This document shows, piece after piece, positions 35,745-47,900 of a stretch of DNA of 64,000 nt. Numbering within the stretch: the first letter of the stretch is position 1; each line of letters starts with the position of its first letter. Source of the stretch: Novakomyces olei (lineage: Eukaryota > Ascomycota > Novakomycetes > Novakomycetales > Novakomycetaceae); assembly GCA_016906335.1 (NCBI GenBank), contig JADEYG010000003.1, forward strand, positions 1,674,001 to 1,738,000, written 5' to 3'. A model generated the notes under the pieces. It saw nothing but the letters and a program-made list of their open reading frames with translations. It did no database searches and was not told where the DNA came from. The position numbers were made by a program, and so were the translations under genes.

Positions 35745-36166
35745 AGAGGTTCAACATTCAGGTTAGATTGTGGTGTTTTTATAAAGTTTTATGTTCCATG
35801 CGCGTGTAATTATTTGTGATTATTTGTGATTATTTGTGATTATTTGTAGCTTGTTCAAGAGTGGATTTAGTAGAACGTGGAGGTTTTGACGAGATCAATA
35901 TGGCTGTTTGCACGCCGTGTGGAAACGAAGGTTAAAAGTGAGACGTAGCTTACTATTCAGATGGTCGCGGTACTTCTTTCTAAGTATGATACATGAAACA
36001 CTACTAAAATTAATCAAACCAGTATTTTCGATAACCCTATTAACGCTCCCAACAGCAAAATGCGATATATACATACGATAGACCCTTGAAATAAAATGCT
36101 CGCACTCTTATGATATGCAGGGCATCATAACTCTGCCCGCCGAGTAGTCTTTTATCCTTCCATCAT
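35745..36166. other. intergenic region with a 10-bp repeat
   Basis: About four units of ATTATTTGTG lie at about 35808-35847, just after the kinase stop. No gene. Confidence 0.6.
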
Positions 36167-37835
36167 TCACTGTCGCTTGCGTTTTCTTATTTGCTTGAGG
36201 CGAGGGCTCCGACGGAACAAACCTAGCTTTTTTCCCTTACCTTCTGGTCTTGGATAAGGGCTCCGACGGAAAATACGTATCTTTGGTGGCTTTGTTACCT
36301 TATGTTCTGGTCTTGGCCATGCCCGCTTGACGGATATGTACTCCTCGCCATCCAGCAATTTATCTGTCCGAGTTAATTCGGAATTAAAACAATCCAAACT
36401 AGTAGGGACTTTCATTTGAGCAAGACACGGAAAAGTCTTTTGCGAAAAACCTCGAATCTTCAAAATGCCTTCTTTGTGCGATTCACAACAATCATACTCC
36501 TCCCATTCGGGACGCGGGTGTCGGGAACTTGTATCCAGCCCCAAGTCATAGTGCAGAGTAAAGAGAGCTCGCGGGCCCGGCTCCTCGCCCTCTGCAATAT
36601 CGGAGATCCAAGGTCCGGCTTCGCATTTTCGCTCAGCAGGGCTTTTTCTAAATTTCACTTGCCATGCAATGTATGCCATCGACTTGCACGCCAGCCCTTC
36701 TTCCTCTTCTTCATCGCTGTCGCCATCTCCGACTGCCATCTTCATCCATCCAGATTTCCCAATAAAAACAGGAATAATACCATCGATTCCAGTCTGTAAA
36801 TCTCTCGTCTGTACTCCTGCGCCTCGTTTCCAGCACGACCATAGAAATGCCGACGACATTTCCACAATTTCGGATCCACAGAACGCAAAATGAGTCAAGT
36901 TGATGTGTCCGTCGTCTAGTGGGATCGAAGTCATGTCCTTTGAAAGTGGACCCATGATGTCCTGCCCTATTAAGCTATTAAGAAAGGTCCTGATCGTCAC
37001 CGTAGTCAAGCTTGTACTTGATAGACTTTCTGTAGAAAGACAAGAGTCCACCGCAATGAGCATTATTATTCGCGCTATAAACTCGCCAATTCCACCCTTG
37101 GCGCAATTCAGATTTGGAATCAACACCTTACGCAACGCCTCAATTGCCAAACACCATCCAGTGTGTGCTGAATATTCTCGAACCAGTATGTTGCGCGATG
37201 CAATTGCTAATGCCGGCTCCGAAGGCGCACACGTGTAGACAACTCCACGTTCATAGCCGGTAACATAGCGCATGTTTTTTTCGACACTTTCTTCTTCTAT
37301 CAATTTGAGCCTGGGGTCAGAGTAAAGAGTGGGAATCAGCTCAACTAGCGTCCGTACTGATAAAACGTTTAGCGCAGTACAAATGTTATTTAGATCTGTT
37401 TCTTTTTGGCCCACGCCTCGCAGCTTAATCTCAGCAAACTCAGCCAAATCTTCCGGCCTGCACAAAGCACACACTGGGCGTCCATAAAGTGAAAGCTCTG
37501 AAAACTTTAGTGCGTCCTCAACCACCACCAGATGAGATTTCGAATTGACCATTAGGTCTAATGGGAAACGTGTCCAGGGAGAATGCAACGGAATCTTTTT
37601 ATTCAAATAACTCAATTTTACATTCGTGTTTAGAGACAGTAGCCATGGACATATATGACCGACTGCTCCAGGCGCGCAGAATGCCATGTCGGAAAATGCC
37701 TTCCATACTTCCAGCACGTTTTCAAACCCGGCAGAGAAGCTGTTTTTACGATTCGCGTCTTCCATCGCGCCGCATTCATCGAATGCCACGTAGATGAGTC
37801 CCTTGAATTGCGCTTTATCGTTTCCATTTATATCT
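36167..37835 (-). CDS. Crinkler-like NTPase-associated protein, 5' end unresolved
   Basis: An open frame of about 540 codons continues upstream to a likely splice acceptor near 37836. It starts with LIYVAFDECG, a Walker-B-like strand. GRPVCAL, then LNVLSVRTLVELIP, then a PSEPALAIAS segment follow in order. I associate this order with the C-terminal half of fungal Crinkler-type P-loop proteins (usually GRPLW, LAxLSVRL, YPSEPVLAEAA). The P-loop half upstream was not found, so the gene is either 5'-truncated or has exons I cannot place. The C-terminus is very basic, with two RRSP-containing copies (FRRSPYPRPEGKGKK and FRRSPRLK), probably a nuclear signal. It is head-to-head with the FunK1 gene at 38196. 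Confidence 0.5.
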
Positions 37836-38195
37836 CTGCAGATCGACTTGCTCGTTTACGGGCTCTGTGAGCTTGCCCTCCCACTTTGAGCCTTTTTTGT
37901 GCCATGTTCGTGGTGTACTATCGGTCTGGTGTAATCACGAATGCAGCGAACTAGAAGAGCAAACTATAATCTAAAGAATTCCTTGTCTTTAATATGCCAC
38001 ACGTTATTCTGCTATACATTATTGTGTGATACACATTACTCTACTATACATTAGAACCATACATTAATGCCATACATTCAATAATCTATTCAGTCATACA
38101 ATAATAATCAGTCATATAATAAACTGCCATAAAAGCGCGTACGAGTGACGCGATAAACAAAAAAATGTCGCAGAGCGCAGTAGAATTGGACTGAG
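37836..38195. promoter_or_regulatory. bidirectional promoter with upstream ORF
   Basis: About 330 bp separate the Crinkler-like and FunK1 genes. It holds several CATACATT/ATACATTA repeats (about 38010-38120). A ten-codon upstream ORF lies at 38165-38194 (ATGTCG...GACTGA), whose stop is one base before the FunK1 ATG (TGAGATG). Such an arrangement could restrain translation or use reinitiation. Confidence 0.5.
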
Positions 38196-40613
38196 ATGCT
38201 GCTGGACGAGGAGCAATCTCGCATTGTGCAAGAGCATCCTCTTGGTGATACACTCGTCGGTTATAGGGGGATGGCTAATCTAGCTTTATCATACTTACAC
38301 CAAGTGCCTAATTTGCCAGCCAGAATTGTCGAGATGAGGACAATAGTCGGAGGCTTATATGGCAAGCTAAAAGAGCACCCGGCGATGTCGAAGCTCATGT
38401 TTGATGGCGAGAGCCTCAGAAAGGTGGCTGAAGCTCAATTCTCGAGGAATGATTATGGGCTCAAGCCCACAGAGCGTCTTTTAAAGGCAGTAGGAGGACA
38501 GCAAGATGACACGGAGATTTGGCTGGGTCTGTGGGAGGCTGTCAGGTCGGATGGAAGGAGTAGCACGCCTGAAGCACGCACTGCTCCCCTTGTGAAAGGC
38601 ACTCCGTACAAGTCAAATAGCACAAGCGGCACCGCAAATTGTAGTGAGTCTCGTTCTACCATAGATGAGCTCCTCCGCCGAGAGCTAGATGATATCTACA
38701 TTGACACGCATCTATTTGAGAGGCACTTTTCAGGCGCAGTGAGGGAGAATGGAACGAGTCTGGAGACACTGTCGCAGAGAGTCTTTGGCAGGCTATGGGC
38801 AGATTCAGCCCGTAGCGGCGTGTGGAAGGGCTGGCCGAAGGAGGCAAACCAAAATGATGTCTTGGAGTGGCTTGAAACGTTTGTGAAGGAGCTCGCAGAG
38901 ACTGCCCTCTTCGAAGGGGTGCCTGTGCAGCGCAAATTGGTGTCGCAGCCCAACAGAGGCATGAGTGGCTTGCCGAAAATCCGAAAATTAGACGTCGGAG
39001 TGGGACGGCTCACATCAAACGAGGGCAGCCTGCACATGAAAGATTTGGTCGTGCCTGGTGAACTAAAACGCAACGTTAAAGACGACAAAACAGTTCAAGT
39101 CTGCGTGGACATAGCAACATACGCTAGGGAGGCCATGGGCCACCAGAATCGTCGATTTGTGCTCACGTTTACATTGTGTGGAACAATGATGAGGATATTC
39201 GAGTTTGATAGGTCGGGGGCAGTTGCTTCAGCCGGGTTTAGTATACACAAGGAAAGTGAAAAGCTAGTGCGCATAATGCTTGGATTCATGGTGATGGACG
39301 ACGAGGCTTTAGGATTTGATCCTTCGATCAAGACAAGACAGAGTGACGGGGTGCAGTACATCAACATAGAGCGTGAAGGAAAAGATGAGACTATTATTCT
39401 TGATGAAGAGGTGGCAAATCATTCTTACGGGATAGCCTGCCGAGGAACAAAAATCTGGAGAGGACACGTGGAACACAACGCTGATCAAACCCTTGTAGTC
39501 AAAGACTCATGGCAGAATCCGAAAAGACCAGAAGAAGGGCAGTACTTGAAATATTTATCAACCAGAAATGTTACAAATGTTGCAAGATACTATCATCATG
39601 AGACGGTAATGATTAGAGGGGTGGCTGACACCACGAAACAAATTCGAGACTGGCAGAGTTCGGAATCAGAGACGGAACAGGGCGAAAGGACATTCATCCG
39701 ACCTCGGTTACGCTCAGGCTTGATACGTCTTGCTGGGAAAGCAACCAGTCTCGGAGGCAGTAGCAAAACTCGCTTCAGTGAGCGCTCCAACACCAGCGAG
39801 CCTGAGTCGAAAAGGCAAAGACTTGGTGTGTCGATGACTAACGAAAGGAGTACAGATGCAAGCACAACTGAAAACCGCGAGCATCGTCGCGTGGTCTTGC
39901 GCGACTTTGGAAAGAGAATATCGAAAGCAAGCAGTCCGAAGGCTTTGTTGGAAGCAATTCTGCAATGTATCAGGGGACACAAGTCATTGCTGGATAATGG
40001 GATTCTTCACCGGGATATTTCGACAGGAAATCTGATGATGAATGAAAAAGATGGAGAGGTGGAGGCATTTATCATCGATCTGGATATGGCGATACGTACA
40101 GATCGAACAGAAGCGTGTGGGGCGAAAGCAAAAACTGGCACGAAAGCTTTCATGTCGATCGCATTGCTGGACGGTCAAGATCATAGCTTTCTACACGATC
40201 TGGAGTCGTTTTTCTGGGTTCTTTATTGGACATGCGTGCACTATGAGCCCGGAGGCGATGGCTGGACGGTAACAGAGTTTGACAAATGGAATGCAGTGTC
40301 TATGCGAGAGCTCGTGAGTTTAAAAGCAGGGCTTATTTTTAATCCTAAAATGTTTGGGTCTGTCACGGAAGAGAGTTTTCAGAGAGGGTACAGGCCGCTT
40401 ATACCGTGTGTGGAGAAACTCCGTGAAGCCATATTTGGCTCTCATTTTGAGAACAAAGTGTTATACGTGCATTCTACATATCTTGAGGGAAAAGGAGAAG
40501 AGCTATACGACGAAATGGGAAAAATCATTAAGGAAAGCATTGCGGAGCTCGAGTTTTCTCCGAGTCAAGGTTCAGAAGGCGACAGAGTAGACAGAAAGAA
40601 GGGAAAAGCATGA
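38196..40613 (+). CDS. FunK1-type fungal protein kinase
   Basis: Fungal-specific kinase of 805 aa in one frame. The N-terminal half (about 1-390) is the FunK1-associated region with TLSQRVFGRLWADSARSGVW and a KDLVVPGELK-like segment. The C-terminal half is the kinase domain: a Lys in TLVVKDSWQNP, HRDISTGNLMM with HRD at residues 605-607, IIDLDMAI (DLD in place of DFG), and GTKAFMSIALL followed by HDLESFFWVLYWTC, the FunK1 hallmark. FunK1 genes are expanded in multicellular fungi; their targets are largely unknown. A ten-codon ORF directly precedes the start. The neighbouring Crinkler-like gene is divergent, and both families are typical of variable genome regions. Confidence 0.93.
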   Translation: MLLDEEQSRIVQEHPLGDTLVGYRGMANLALSYLHQVPNLPARIVEMRTIVGGLYGKLKEHPAMSKLMFDGESLRKVAEAQFSRNDYGLKPTERLLKAVGGQQDDTEIWLGLWEAVRSDGRSSTPEARTAPLVKGTPYKSNSTSGTANCSESRSTIDELLRRELDDIYIDTHLFERHFSGAVRENGTSLETLSQRVFGRLWADSARSGVWKGWPKEANQNDVLEWLETFVKELAETALFEGVPVQRKLVSQPNRGMSGLPKIRKLDVGVGRLTSNEGSLHMKDLVVPGELKRNVKDDKTVQVCVDIATYAREAMGHQNRRFVLTFTLCGTMMRIFEFDRSGAVASAGFSIHKESEKLVRIMLGFMVMDDEALGFDPSIKTRQSDGVQYINIEREGKDETIILDEEVANHSYGIACRGTKIWRGHVEHNADQTLVVKDSWQNPKRPEEGQYLKYLSTRNVTNVARYYHHETVMIRGVADTTKQIRDWQSSESETEQGERTFIRPRLRSGLIRLAGKATSLGGSSKTRFSERSNTSEPESKRQRLGVSMTNERSTDASTTENREHRRVVLRDFGKRISKASSPKALLEAILQCIRGHKSLLDNGILHRDISTGNLMMNEKDGEVEAFIIDLDMAIRTDRTEACGAKAKTGTKAFMSIALLDGQDHSFLHDLESFFWVLYWTCVHYEPGGDGWTVTEFDKWNAVSMRELVSLKAGLIFNPKMFGSVTEESFQRGYRPLIPCVEKLREAIFGSHFENKVLYVHSTYLEGKGEELYDEMGKIIKESIAELEFSPSQGSEGDRVDRKKGKA

Positions 40614-41202
40614 ACTATAGCTTAAGCAGGCGCATTTAAATAGCATTTTAACAGATAGAATCATTTGTACAACCCGTCTACAAAACAAGCTTAACAACGT
40701 TTTAGGTTTCTTGTGTCCGTCATCAAGCATCCGATGACGCCTTCCTGCTCCCAATACCGATCGGTTGCGCTGGCAGTGTTGCTTGCGAATACAGGTCGAC
40801 TTGAGCTGTTGTGTCTAGCCACCATTTAATGTATAGTATAATAATTTATAGTATGATAATTGTTGAACTATGTTGATTATTTTCCACCTGCTTTATTTTA
40901 GAGGTAGATTTTGCTTCCCAGTGCTTCTGAAAATAAACCATGTTGTTTACCATTGCAAAATCTAAAATCTGTTTAGATTGTGTTCCACTTGTGGGACATT
41001 GCGGAACTATTATTCCTCGTTTCCTTATCAATATTATTCCGCATTATCGGAGACGGACGGCTTGAGACGGCTATTGGCCAACCCCCTATGGATCTGGCAT
41101 AAATAAATATGAACAATGGTTATTCTATGCTATATTAACATGACGAGACAGTCTCGGGAACGAATTGCTTTTCGAAAAAGGCAAGAGCTTTTTGAACAAA
41201 TT
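40614..41202. other. intergenic region, no gene
   Basis: The 3' side of the FunK1 gene, grading into AT-rich repeat DNA. No coding or RNA signal recognised. Confidence 0.4.
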
Positions 41203-41831
41203 AGGGTTAGTTACTAATGGTGAAATTTAGGTAGGGTTGGGCAAAAACTTAGGGAAAATTTTTCGAGGTAGGAAATTTGAGATGCGATTCTTATGCGGAA
41301 GCTTTGTATGGAGGTTGCTACGCGTCCAGTTATTTGTTGTGTAAACAAACAATGAGCGTTGCTATAAACAATGGTTTCCTTGGCAACGTATTGCTTATAG
41401 CTTGACGAAGACGCATCGTAAGCACCATTGACGGCAAGGGTAGGGTTGTTGGATTTATAAAATATAATTATTATACAATATGGGCTGCACATATTATAGT
41501 TATCTGATAATATAATATAAATATTATAGAGAGAGCACCATAGTAATAGAGTATAATAAGAAATACGTCAGAAAAATAAGAAAAATTAAGAGTGTGTAGT
41601 CCATGTGTAGAGGTGACAAAACATCGAAAGAACAAGCGTTTTTACAAAAAGTGTATGGTTGGATAGAGGGGAGCAGTAGGAGTGTAAATATATATTTGTT
41701 TACAAGATTGGATTAGTAGGTATAAAGATATAGGGCTTTAAAGATTCATAAAAAGCTCATGATGCCCCAGGATGTATTTTATGGGTCGTGTCTATTGTAA
41801 TAATTTATTGTAAAGTAATGTATGTATAATA
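41203..41831. repeat. subtelomeric repeat, copy A
   Basis: Starts with TTAGGGTTAGTTACTAATGG and is nearly identical to 50400-51031 (copy B), differing at only a few bases. Contains GGCAAGGGTAGGGTTGTTGG and ends at GTATGTATAATAAT, where copy B runs on into minisatellite but copy A meets a retroelement fragment. Open frames in it on the minus strand are shadows of the repeat. Confidence 0.9.
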
Positions 41832-43408
41832 ATCTCCATTAACGGAAATAATTTACAACAATGTCTGGAGCTAGTGGAAGAGCGATTAAGAACATAGCTC
41901 CCGAGTTGAGAAGTCCAAGGTCGACGAGAAGAGTCTCTTCGAAAGGAGAAGGTGAAGTTGAAGGTCTAGCAGAAACACCGAGTCTTCAGAAACTAGAGGG
42001 AGACGATGATGACGATGAAAACCCATTATCCCAAGATGTTCGGGAACTGAAACAAACATTAAAGGAGCAGAGTGAAGCTATCATTGCTCTTACTCAGCTT
42101 ATGAACGAATTAACGCAAGGGCGCAATATTCAAAGCGAAGGCACGAAACACGTACCGGCCAGAGGAGAAGGTACAGTGAGTGAGGAGATGCTCAGTGCGA
42201 CCGATAGGGCCAGTGTGCGAGAGTTAGCAGCCAGTTTAGCTGAACAGCAGCTCAAATTTACCGGGCAGTACGGAGAATCTGTGTCAAAGTTTTTGAGACT
42301 AGTAAGAATGACAGCGAGAACAATGGGTGTCAGAGAGGATCTAATCCCCCGCGCGGCCTGGAGCAGGTTGAAGGGAATGGCAGAAACATGGCTACTGTCT
42401 ACCTACGAGAGACATCCAATTATTTTATCAAATATGCCAGAATTCGAGGCGGCATTGAAAGAAGACTTCATAGAGCCTGACACTCGCTATGAAAGCGAAA
42501 AGGAGCTGCATCGGCTCATTGCAAGCCGATTACCAATGCGTGAATATACAGCACGTTTTATGGATCTGATTCGCGAGTGTGATTTGGACGATGGTCCACA
42601 ATTGGCAGAAACTTATCGTGCAGGATTGCAACCATTCGTTGCACGAACTCTGAACAAAGGCTTCACAAACTTGCAAGAAATTGTGGCGGCAGCAAGTCCC
42701 TATGAGCACTTTATGGGAAACAATTACCAGTCAAATACGAAAAGGCAGACACCTAGCTATCGACGGAATGAGTACACAAGCTACAGAACAGAGCGCCCCA
42801 GAGAAGTTAGGGGATATCAAGCGAATGATAAAGGAAATAATTATTCACAGACAGACCGTTCTAAAACAATGAATCCGGCGATAACGTGCTATCAATGCGG
42901 TGAAAAAGGACACATTGCAACGGCATGTCCCGAAAGGAAAATAAAATTGTTCCAAGCTAGTCAGGACAAGCCTTCTGGACTGGGCAAAGAAGATGATCTG
43001 ACCAAGGAAGAAGAAGCGAAAATCATGAATATGGACATGGAAAACATTACGAAAATAGAGCAGCTCGAAACTATTGATATCACGTTGGATACAAACGGAC
43101 ATCCCACGTATGCGGCCGTCATAGATACAGGGGCTACGGTCAATGCTATATCAAAAAAGGTGGCATATACAACGGGGTTGGATATTATAGAAGATCCAAC
43201 TATATGGATTTCTAATATAGCGGGTTACAAAACCAAAGGCAAGTACCTAAACTTAAGGTTTAACGTTAATGATGCGAACTTTACCGCACGTTTCTACGTC
43301 ATTGACATGGGACCGGAAATTATATTGGGTATCGGATGGGTGAAAAGGTATCCAAAGTGCCTAGAGAAGATTGCAAATGGGCAGATAAATATGGTCGTTT
43401 CCGAACTT
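41832..43408 (+). mobile_element. Ty3-like element fragment (gag-protease part)
   Basis: Fossil of a Ty3-type LTR element, plus strand. From 41861 it shows a gag region with an acidic coiled N-terminal part, a zinc knuckle CYQCGEKGHIATAC, and an aspartic protease region with VIDTGATVNAI. No polymerase or integrase follows; the fragment is cut off where an LTR-like block begins. It is broken (truncated). No own 5' LTR was recognised, and it joins subtelomeric repeat copy A directly. Confidence 0.8.
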
Positions 43409-44003
43409 TGTTGTCTTTATTTAATATTGAATATTTATTTAAATATTTACTTATTATTTATTATTTATTGACTATTATTGTTCTGACTGCTTTTACTTGT
43501 TAGTTTGTTTAATCGTTTAAGTAGTTAGTGTTTCTAGAATATTCTACGTAGCGAGGATATAAATAGAGGTCCTGCTTCTACTTTTCTCGCTACGTGTAAT
43601 CGAACTTTGGGGAGACCCAATCTTTTAAACCCAGTTCTACTTAATTTCATCATAGTTGTTATAACTGGAAGTAACTCACTGTTATAACTCTTTAGATTAA
43701 TTGAATCTACTCTTAAACTATGGAAAACCTTGTCCTTTTATAGACTTCAAGGCTCAGCTCTTATCTCAGAGATAGGATCAAGACTTTCCTATCAATTAGT
43801 AATCAGATAGGATCAGAAGTAACCGATCAATTAGTAATCACCTTATCATTGATAGGTTACAGATACCCGATCAGTGGCGTGATTTAATGATTAGTAATTA
43901 AATATTCCTCCAAATCGGTTAAATTCCGTATTTGGAGTGAATTAATTTAATTTAATTATGTCATTTTAAATTTAAATTTTACTATCTACACTATGGCCTA
44001 ACA
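43409..44003 (-). repeat. LTR-like block of the older Ty3-like element
   Basis: Begins TGTTGTC and ends GGCCTAACA. Read on the minus strand it starts with TGTTAGGCC right after a purine tract GTGGGGGAGGA, as an LTR follows its polypurine tract, and has CTATAAAAGG as a TATA-like box. The left limit is less certain than the right; part of the left side could be another LTR on the plus strand, since it has its own TATAAATAG. Confidence 0.55.
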
Positions 44004-44446
44004 TCCTCCCCCACTAATTCGAATGTGTCGAATTGTAGTTGTTCAGCAGGTTGGTTGAGTTAGCCAAGTGAGATTTAGGTTCCCATGTATCGTCTTCAGG
44101 TCCATAGCCTTCCCAGCGGATTCGGTATAATAGCTTATACCCCTGTTTCGGTGTATTGGATTTTTTAGACCCTTTGAACCATCCATGGTCAACGATTTGT
44201 TGGATCAAATATAGTTCTGTGTTGTCTTTGTAGCGTCGCAGAGCTTTAGGCTTAGGTTGTTCTCTGGTGTTGTGACTGTTCATTGGATGATGTTTCTTTA
44301 ATTGAGAAATGTGAACAACGGGATGATATTTTATTGATGTTGGTAGTTCCAATTCATATGAAACAGGACTGATTTTTTGAATAATTTTGAATGGACCAAT
44401 GTATTTTGATTGTAATTTTCGTGTGAGAACATCGTGGAATAGCTCC

Positions 44447-44743
44447 TGTCAGTGCGTGTCACAGGCGAACCTCGACGCCTGAGTACAACTGCTTAATTGC
44501 ACGCCGCTTATCGTAACGGCTAGCGGGAAAAAGGAGAATACAATAGAATAATTGCACAACAGTTATATTCACTAGTTGGCTAAGCGTAAGTAAAGTAGAT
44601 ACCAGAAGGCCCTACTTATACTTCCGCTTAGCGTTCTAAATTACTAAGCAAAACTATCTAGAATATTCTATACTAAAAACTAATGCCTGCACACTAATTG
44701 CACGAGTGCAACTTCTGTGCCAGGCACATGTCAGCTCCTGACA
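44447..44743 (-). repeat. LTR of nested element (3' LTR)
   Basis: 297 bp, TGTCAG...CTGACA ends, identical by eye to 49372-49668; GCTCC flanks it on the left. Confidence 0.95.
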
Positions 44744-44821
44744 TTACCCCCCCTTCAAAGGTTAAAACGTCCTGCAATAGATGTAGTACTATGTGCAGTG
44801 TAAGGCATGTATATGTGTTTT

Positions 44822-44947
<126 letters not shown>

Positions 44948-47900
44948 TTTGCCTTTATGTATATATATATATTGTATATATATATAATACTCAAGTAATA
45001 AAGTAAGCACAATAGTATATATATATAATACTGACACATAGTATGTATATATATATATATATATGAATAATGCTCAAGTAGTAAAGTAAGCACACATAGT
45101 ATATATATATAATACTAGGGCAATAGAATAAGGACACGTATAGGTAAGAATTAAATAAGATCTAAAGAACAAATAAAGAAATACGTGAGTTCATGAGCGT
45201 AGTTTTCTGTTGTAGTCGTCTAAGGTTTCTTGCGCGTTTGTCAAGTTGGCTGCGCTTTCCCATGTTCTGTCCTCTTCATTGTAGCCTTTCCAGTGGACGA
45301 GGTAGCGTTTGCCAGCTCCTCGTCCGCGATGTCCGCATATATATTCGACCTCGTACTCTTTGAGATCGTGTATATATCCGGTACTGTAGTCTCCGTATGA
45401 TCTCTGTTAAATCGGTCGCCTTTGCTCAATTCTAATTGTGATTCGTTGAAGACATTATGTATTTGGATATTCGTAGGTAAGTCGACGCGATAAGCTGACA
45501 CGCCAATTCTTTCAACAATCTTAAATGGCCCAATTCTTTTGTGATCGAGCTTGGGACTCGGTCGGTCGCTATTGATGTATTTAGGTTGTATCCAAACAAA
45601 ATCTCCAACGCTATATTCTCGTCCGATTCGTCTCTTTCGATTGTAGTAAATTGCCATACGTTTGTTGGCTGTGTCCAGCGCTTCTCGGATTCCTTTAAAG
45701 ACCTCGTTCCAATTCTTCAAACAGTTGTCGGCAGCGGGGGTTTGTGTTTCCCTGTTGCCCACTGTAAACGTTGTGGGATGGAAGCCGTAATTTGCATAAA
45801 ATGGGGACAATTTTGTACTGGCGTTCACCGCATTATTTAAGGCAAATTCTGCAAATGGCAACAGGTCGACCCAATTGTCCTGGTTGTAGTTGGCGTAGCA
45901 TCGTAAGTACTGTTCCAAGGACTGATTCGTTCGTTCCGTTTGTCCGTTGGTCTGCGGGTGGTGACTAGTTGACTGGCATAGCTTGATTCCGAGTCCTGTA
46001 GTCAGACCCTTCCAAAAATGACTTACAAACCTCGGGTCTCTGTCGGAAATAATTTCTTTGGGCAGTCCGTGGTACCTAAACACGTGCTGTATAAACAACT
46101 GTGCGGTTCCCTGTGCTGTGATCCTAGTATCACATGGGATCAAATGGCACATTTTTGTCAAACGGTCCACAACCACTAAAATAGAATCCTGGTTCTTCGA
46201 TTTCGGTAGCTGCACTATGAAATCAATAGACACTGATTCCCACGGTTTTTCTGGTATTTGCAGGGAATGCAATTCTCCTGACGGTGATCTTCTCGGTACT
46301 TTATTTCTCTTGCAGGTGGGGCACCCCTGTATATAATCCTCCACGTCCTTTCGTAGGCCTGGCCATTCATAGTGGCGTTTGATTAACTCCAATGTTCGCG
46401 ACGATCCGAAGTGTCCCGCCAGCGGGTGATCGTGGTGGTCGCTCAATATCCTTTTTCTCTCTTCTTCAGTGGGTACAGTGCTTGTTGCTGCTTCCAACTG
46501 ATTCACGAATATCTCGGGTTTTAGTAATATCTGCTCCTGGTGTTTTCGGTATGGTTCTGTAGATAAGTCGTTCAAATCTGGTCTCCGGCTAAGTGCGTCG
46601 GCTGCACCGTTAAATTGCCCCTTGCGGTATGTAATATTAATGTCATAGTCGGCAAGCAGTTCCGACCATCGGGCTTGCCGCCTAGTGAGCTGTTTCGTGG
46701 TAGTAAAGGGGATTAAATTCTTGTGGTCCGTATAGATCAATGTTGGCTGTTTTTGCCCTTGTACGTAGTGTCTCCATGTTCTAAGGGCCCAGATAATGGC
46801 TAGCAGCTCTTTATCATGAATATCATAGTTTATTTCGGCCATGCTCAGCTTTCGGCTGATAAATGATATTGGCTTGAGTCCTTCAGGAGTAATTTGCGTG
46901 AGCACTGCTCCCAGCGCAAAATCGGAAGCATCTGTCTCGATGATGCATTGCTTCTCGGGGTCGTAGTGGTCCAATAGAACGTTCTTTTCAAATTGCAATT
47001 TTAGTGTACGAAACGCATCTTCTTGCACAGTCGTCCATTCAAATGGTTTGTTCTTTGATAAAAGAGCCGTGAGTGGTCGTGCTAGCTTCGAGAATCCTTG
47101 TATGAAGCGTCTGTAATAGTTACAAAGTCCCAAGAAACTCTGTACGTCGTGGATTGATTTCAACTTCGGCCATTTGCGGATTGTTTCTGTTTTATCTTGG
47201 CTCATACTAACTCCCTTAGTCGATATTGCATAGCCCAAAAATTCAACCTGTTCTTTGTGAAACTCACACTTTTCTCCCTTGACACAAAGTCCTCGCCTTT
47301 GAAGTCGTCCCAGCACTTCTTTGACGTCTTCGGTATGTTCCTCCAATGACTTTGAGTAAATAAGAACATCGTCCAGGTAAACTAGGACCTTTCGGTCTAG
47401 GATATCGCGGAACACATCGTTCATCAAATCCTGGAAGGTGGCCGGCGCATTAGTCAATCCAAAGGGCATTACTAAATACTCAAAGTGTCCGAAACGCGTC
47501 CGAAACGCTGTTTTCCACTCGTCGCCACGCTTTATCCTCACCAAGTTATACGCTCCTCTCAAATCGAGTTTTGTAAAATACTGAGATCCTGCGATCTTGT
47601 CGATTAGGTCATCGATTCTTGGTAACGGATACTTGTTTTTGATTGTAATCGCATTCAATTGGCGATAATCCACGCAAAGTCTCAGACTTCCGTCCTTCTT
47701 TTTAACGAATAGTATCGGGGCCCCAGCAGGTGATTTAGACCTGCGTATGAATCCTCTCGCAAGATTCTTTTCAATGTATTCTCTCAGTTCTTCTTGTTCT
47801 TCGTGGCTAATGCTGTAAATTGGCCCAAAGGGTATCTGGGCTCCTTCGACCAGCCTTATCTCGTGGTCGTATAATCCATGTTCAGGAAGCGAATCTGCCT

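Noticed and set aside
41214-41492. Small protein conserved at 41214-41492 and 50411-50689
   Set aside because: The similarity comes from the duplicated subtelomeric repeat; the frame has no domain and no codon-level constraint that I can see.
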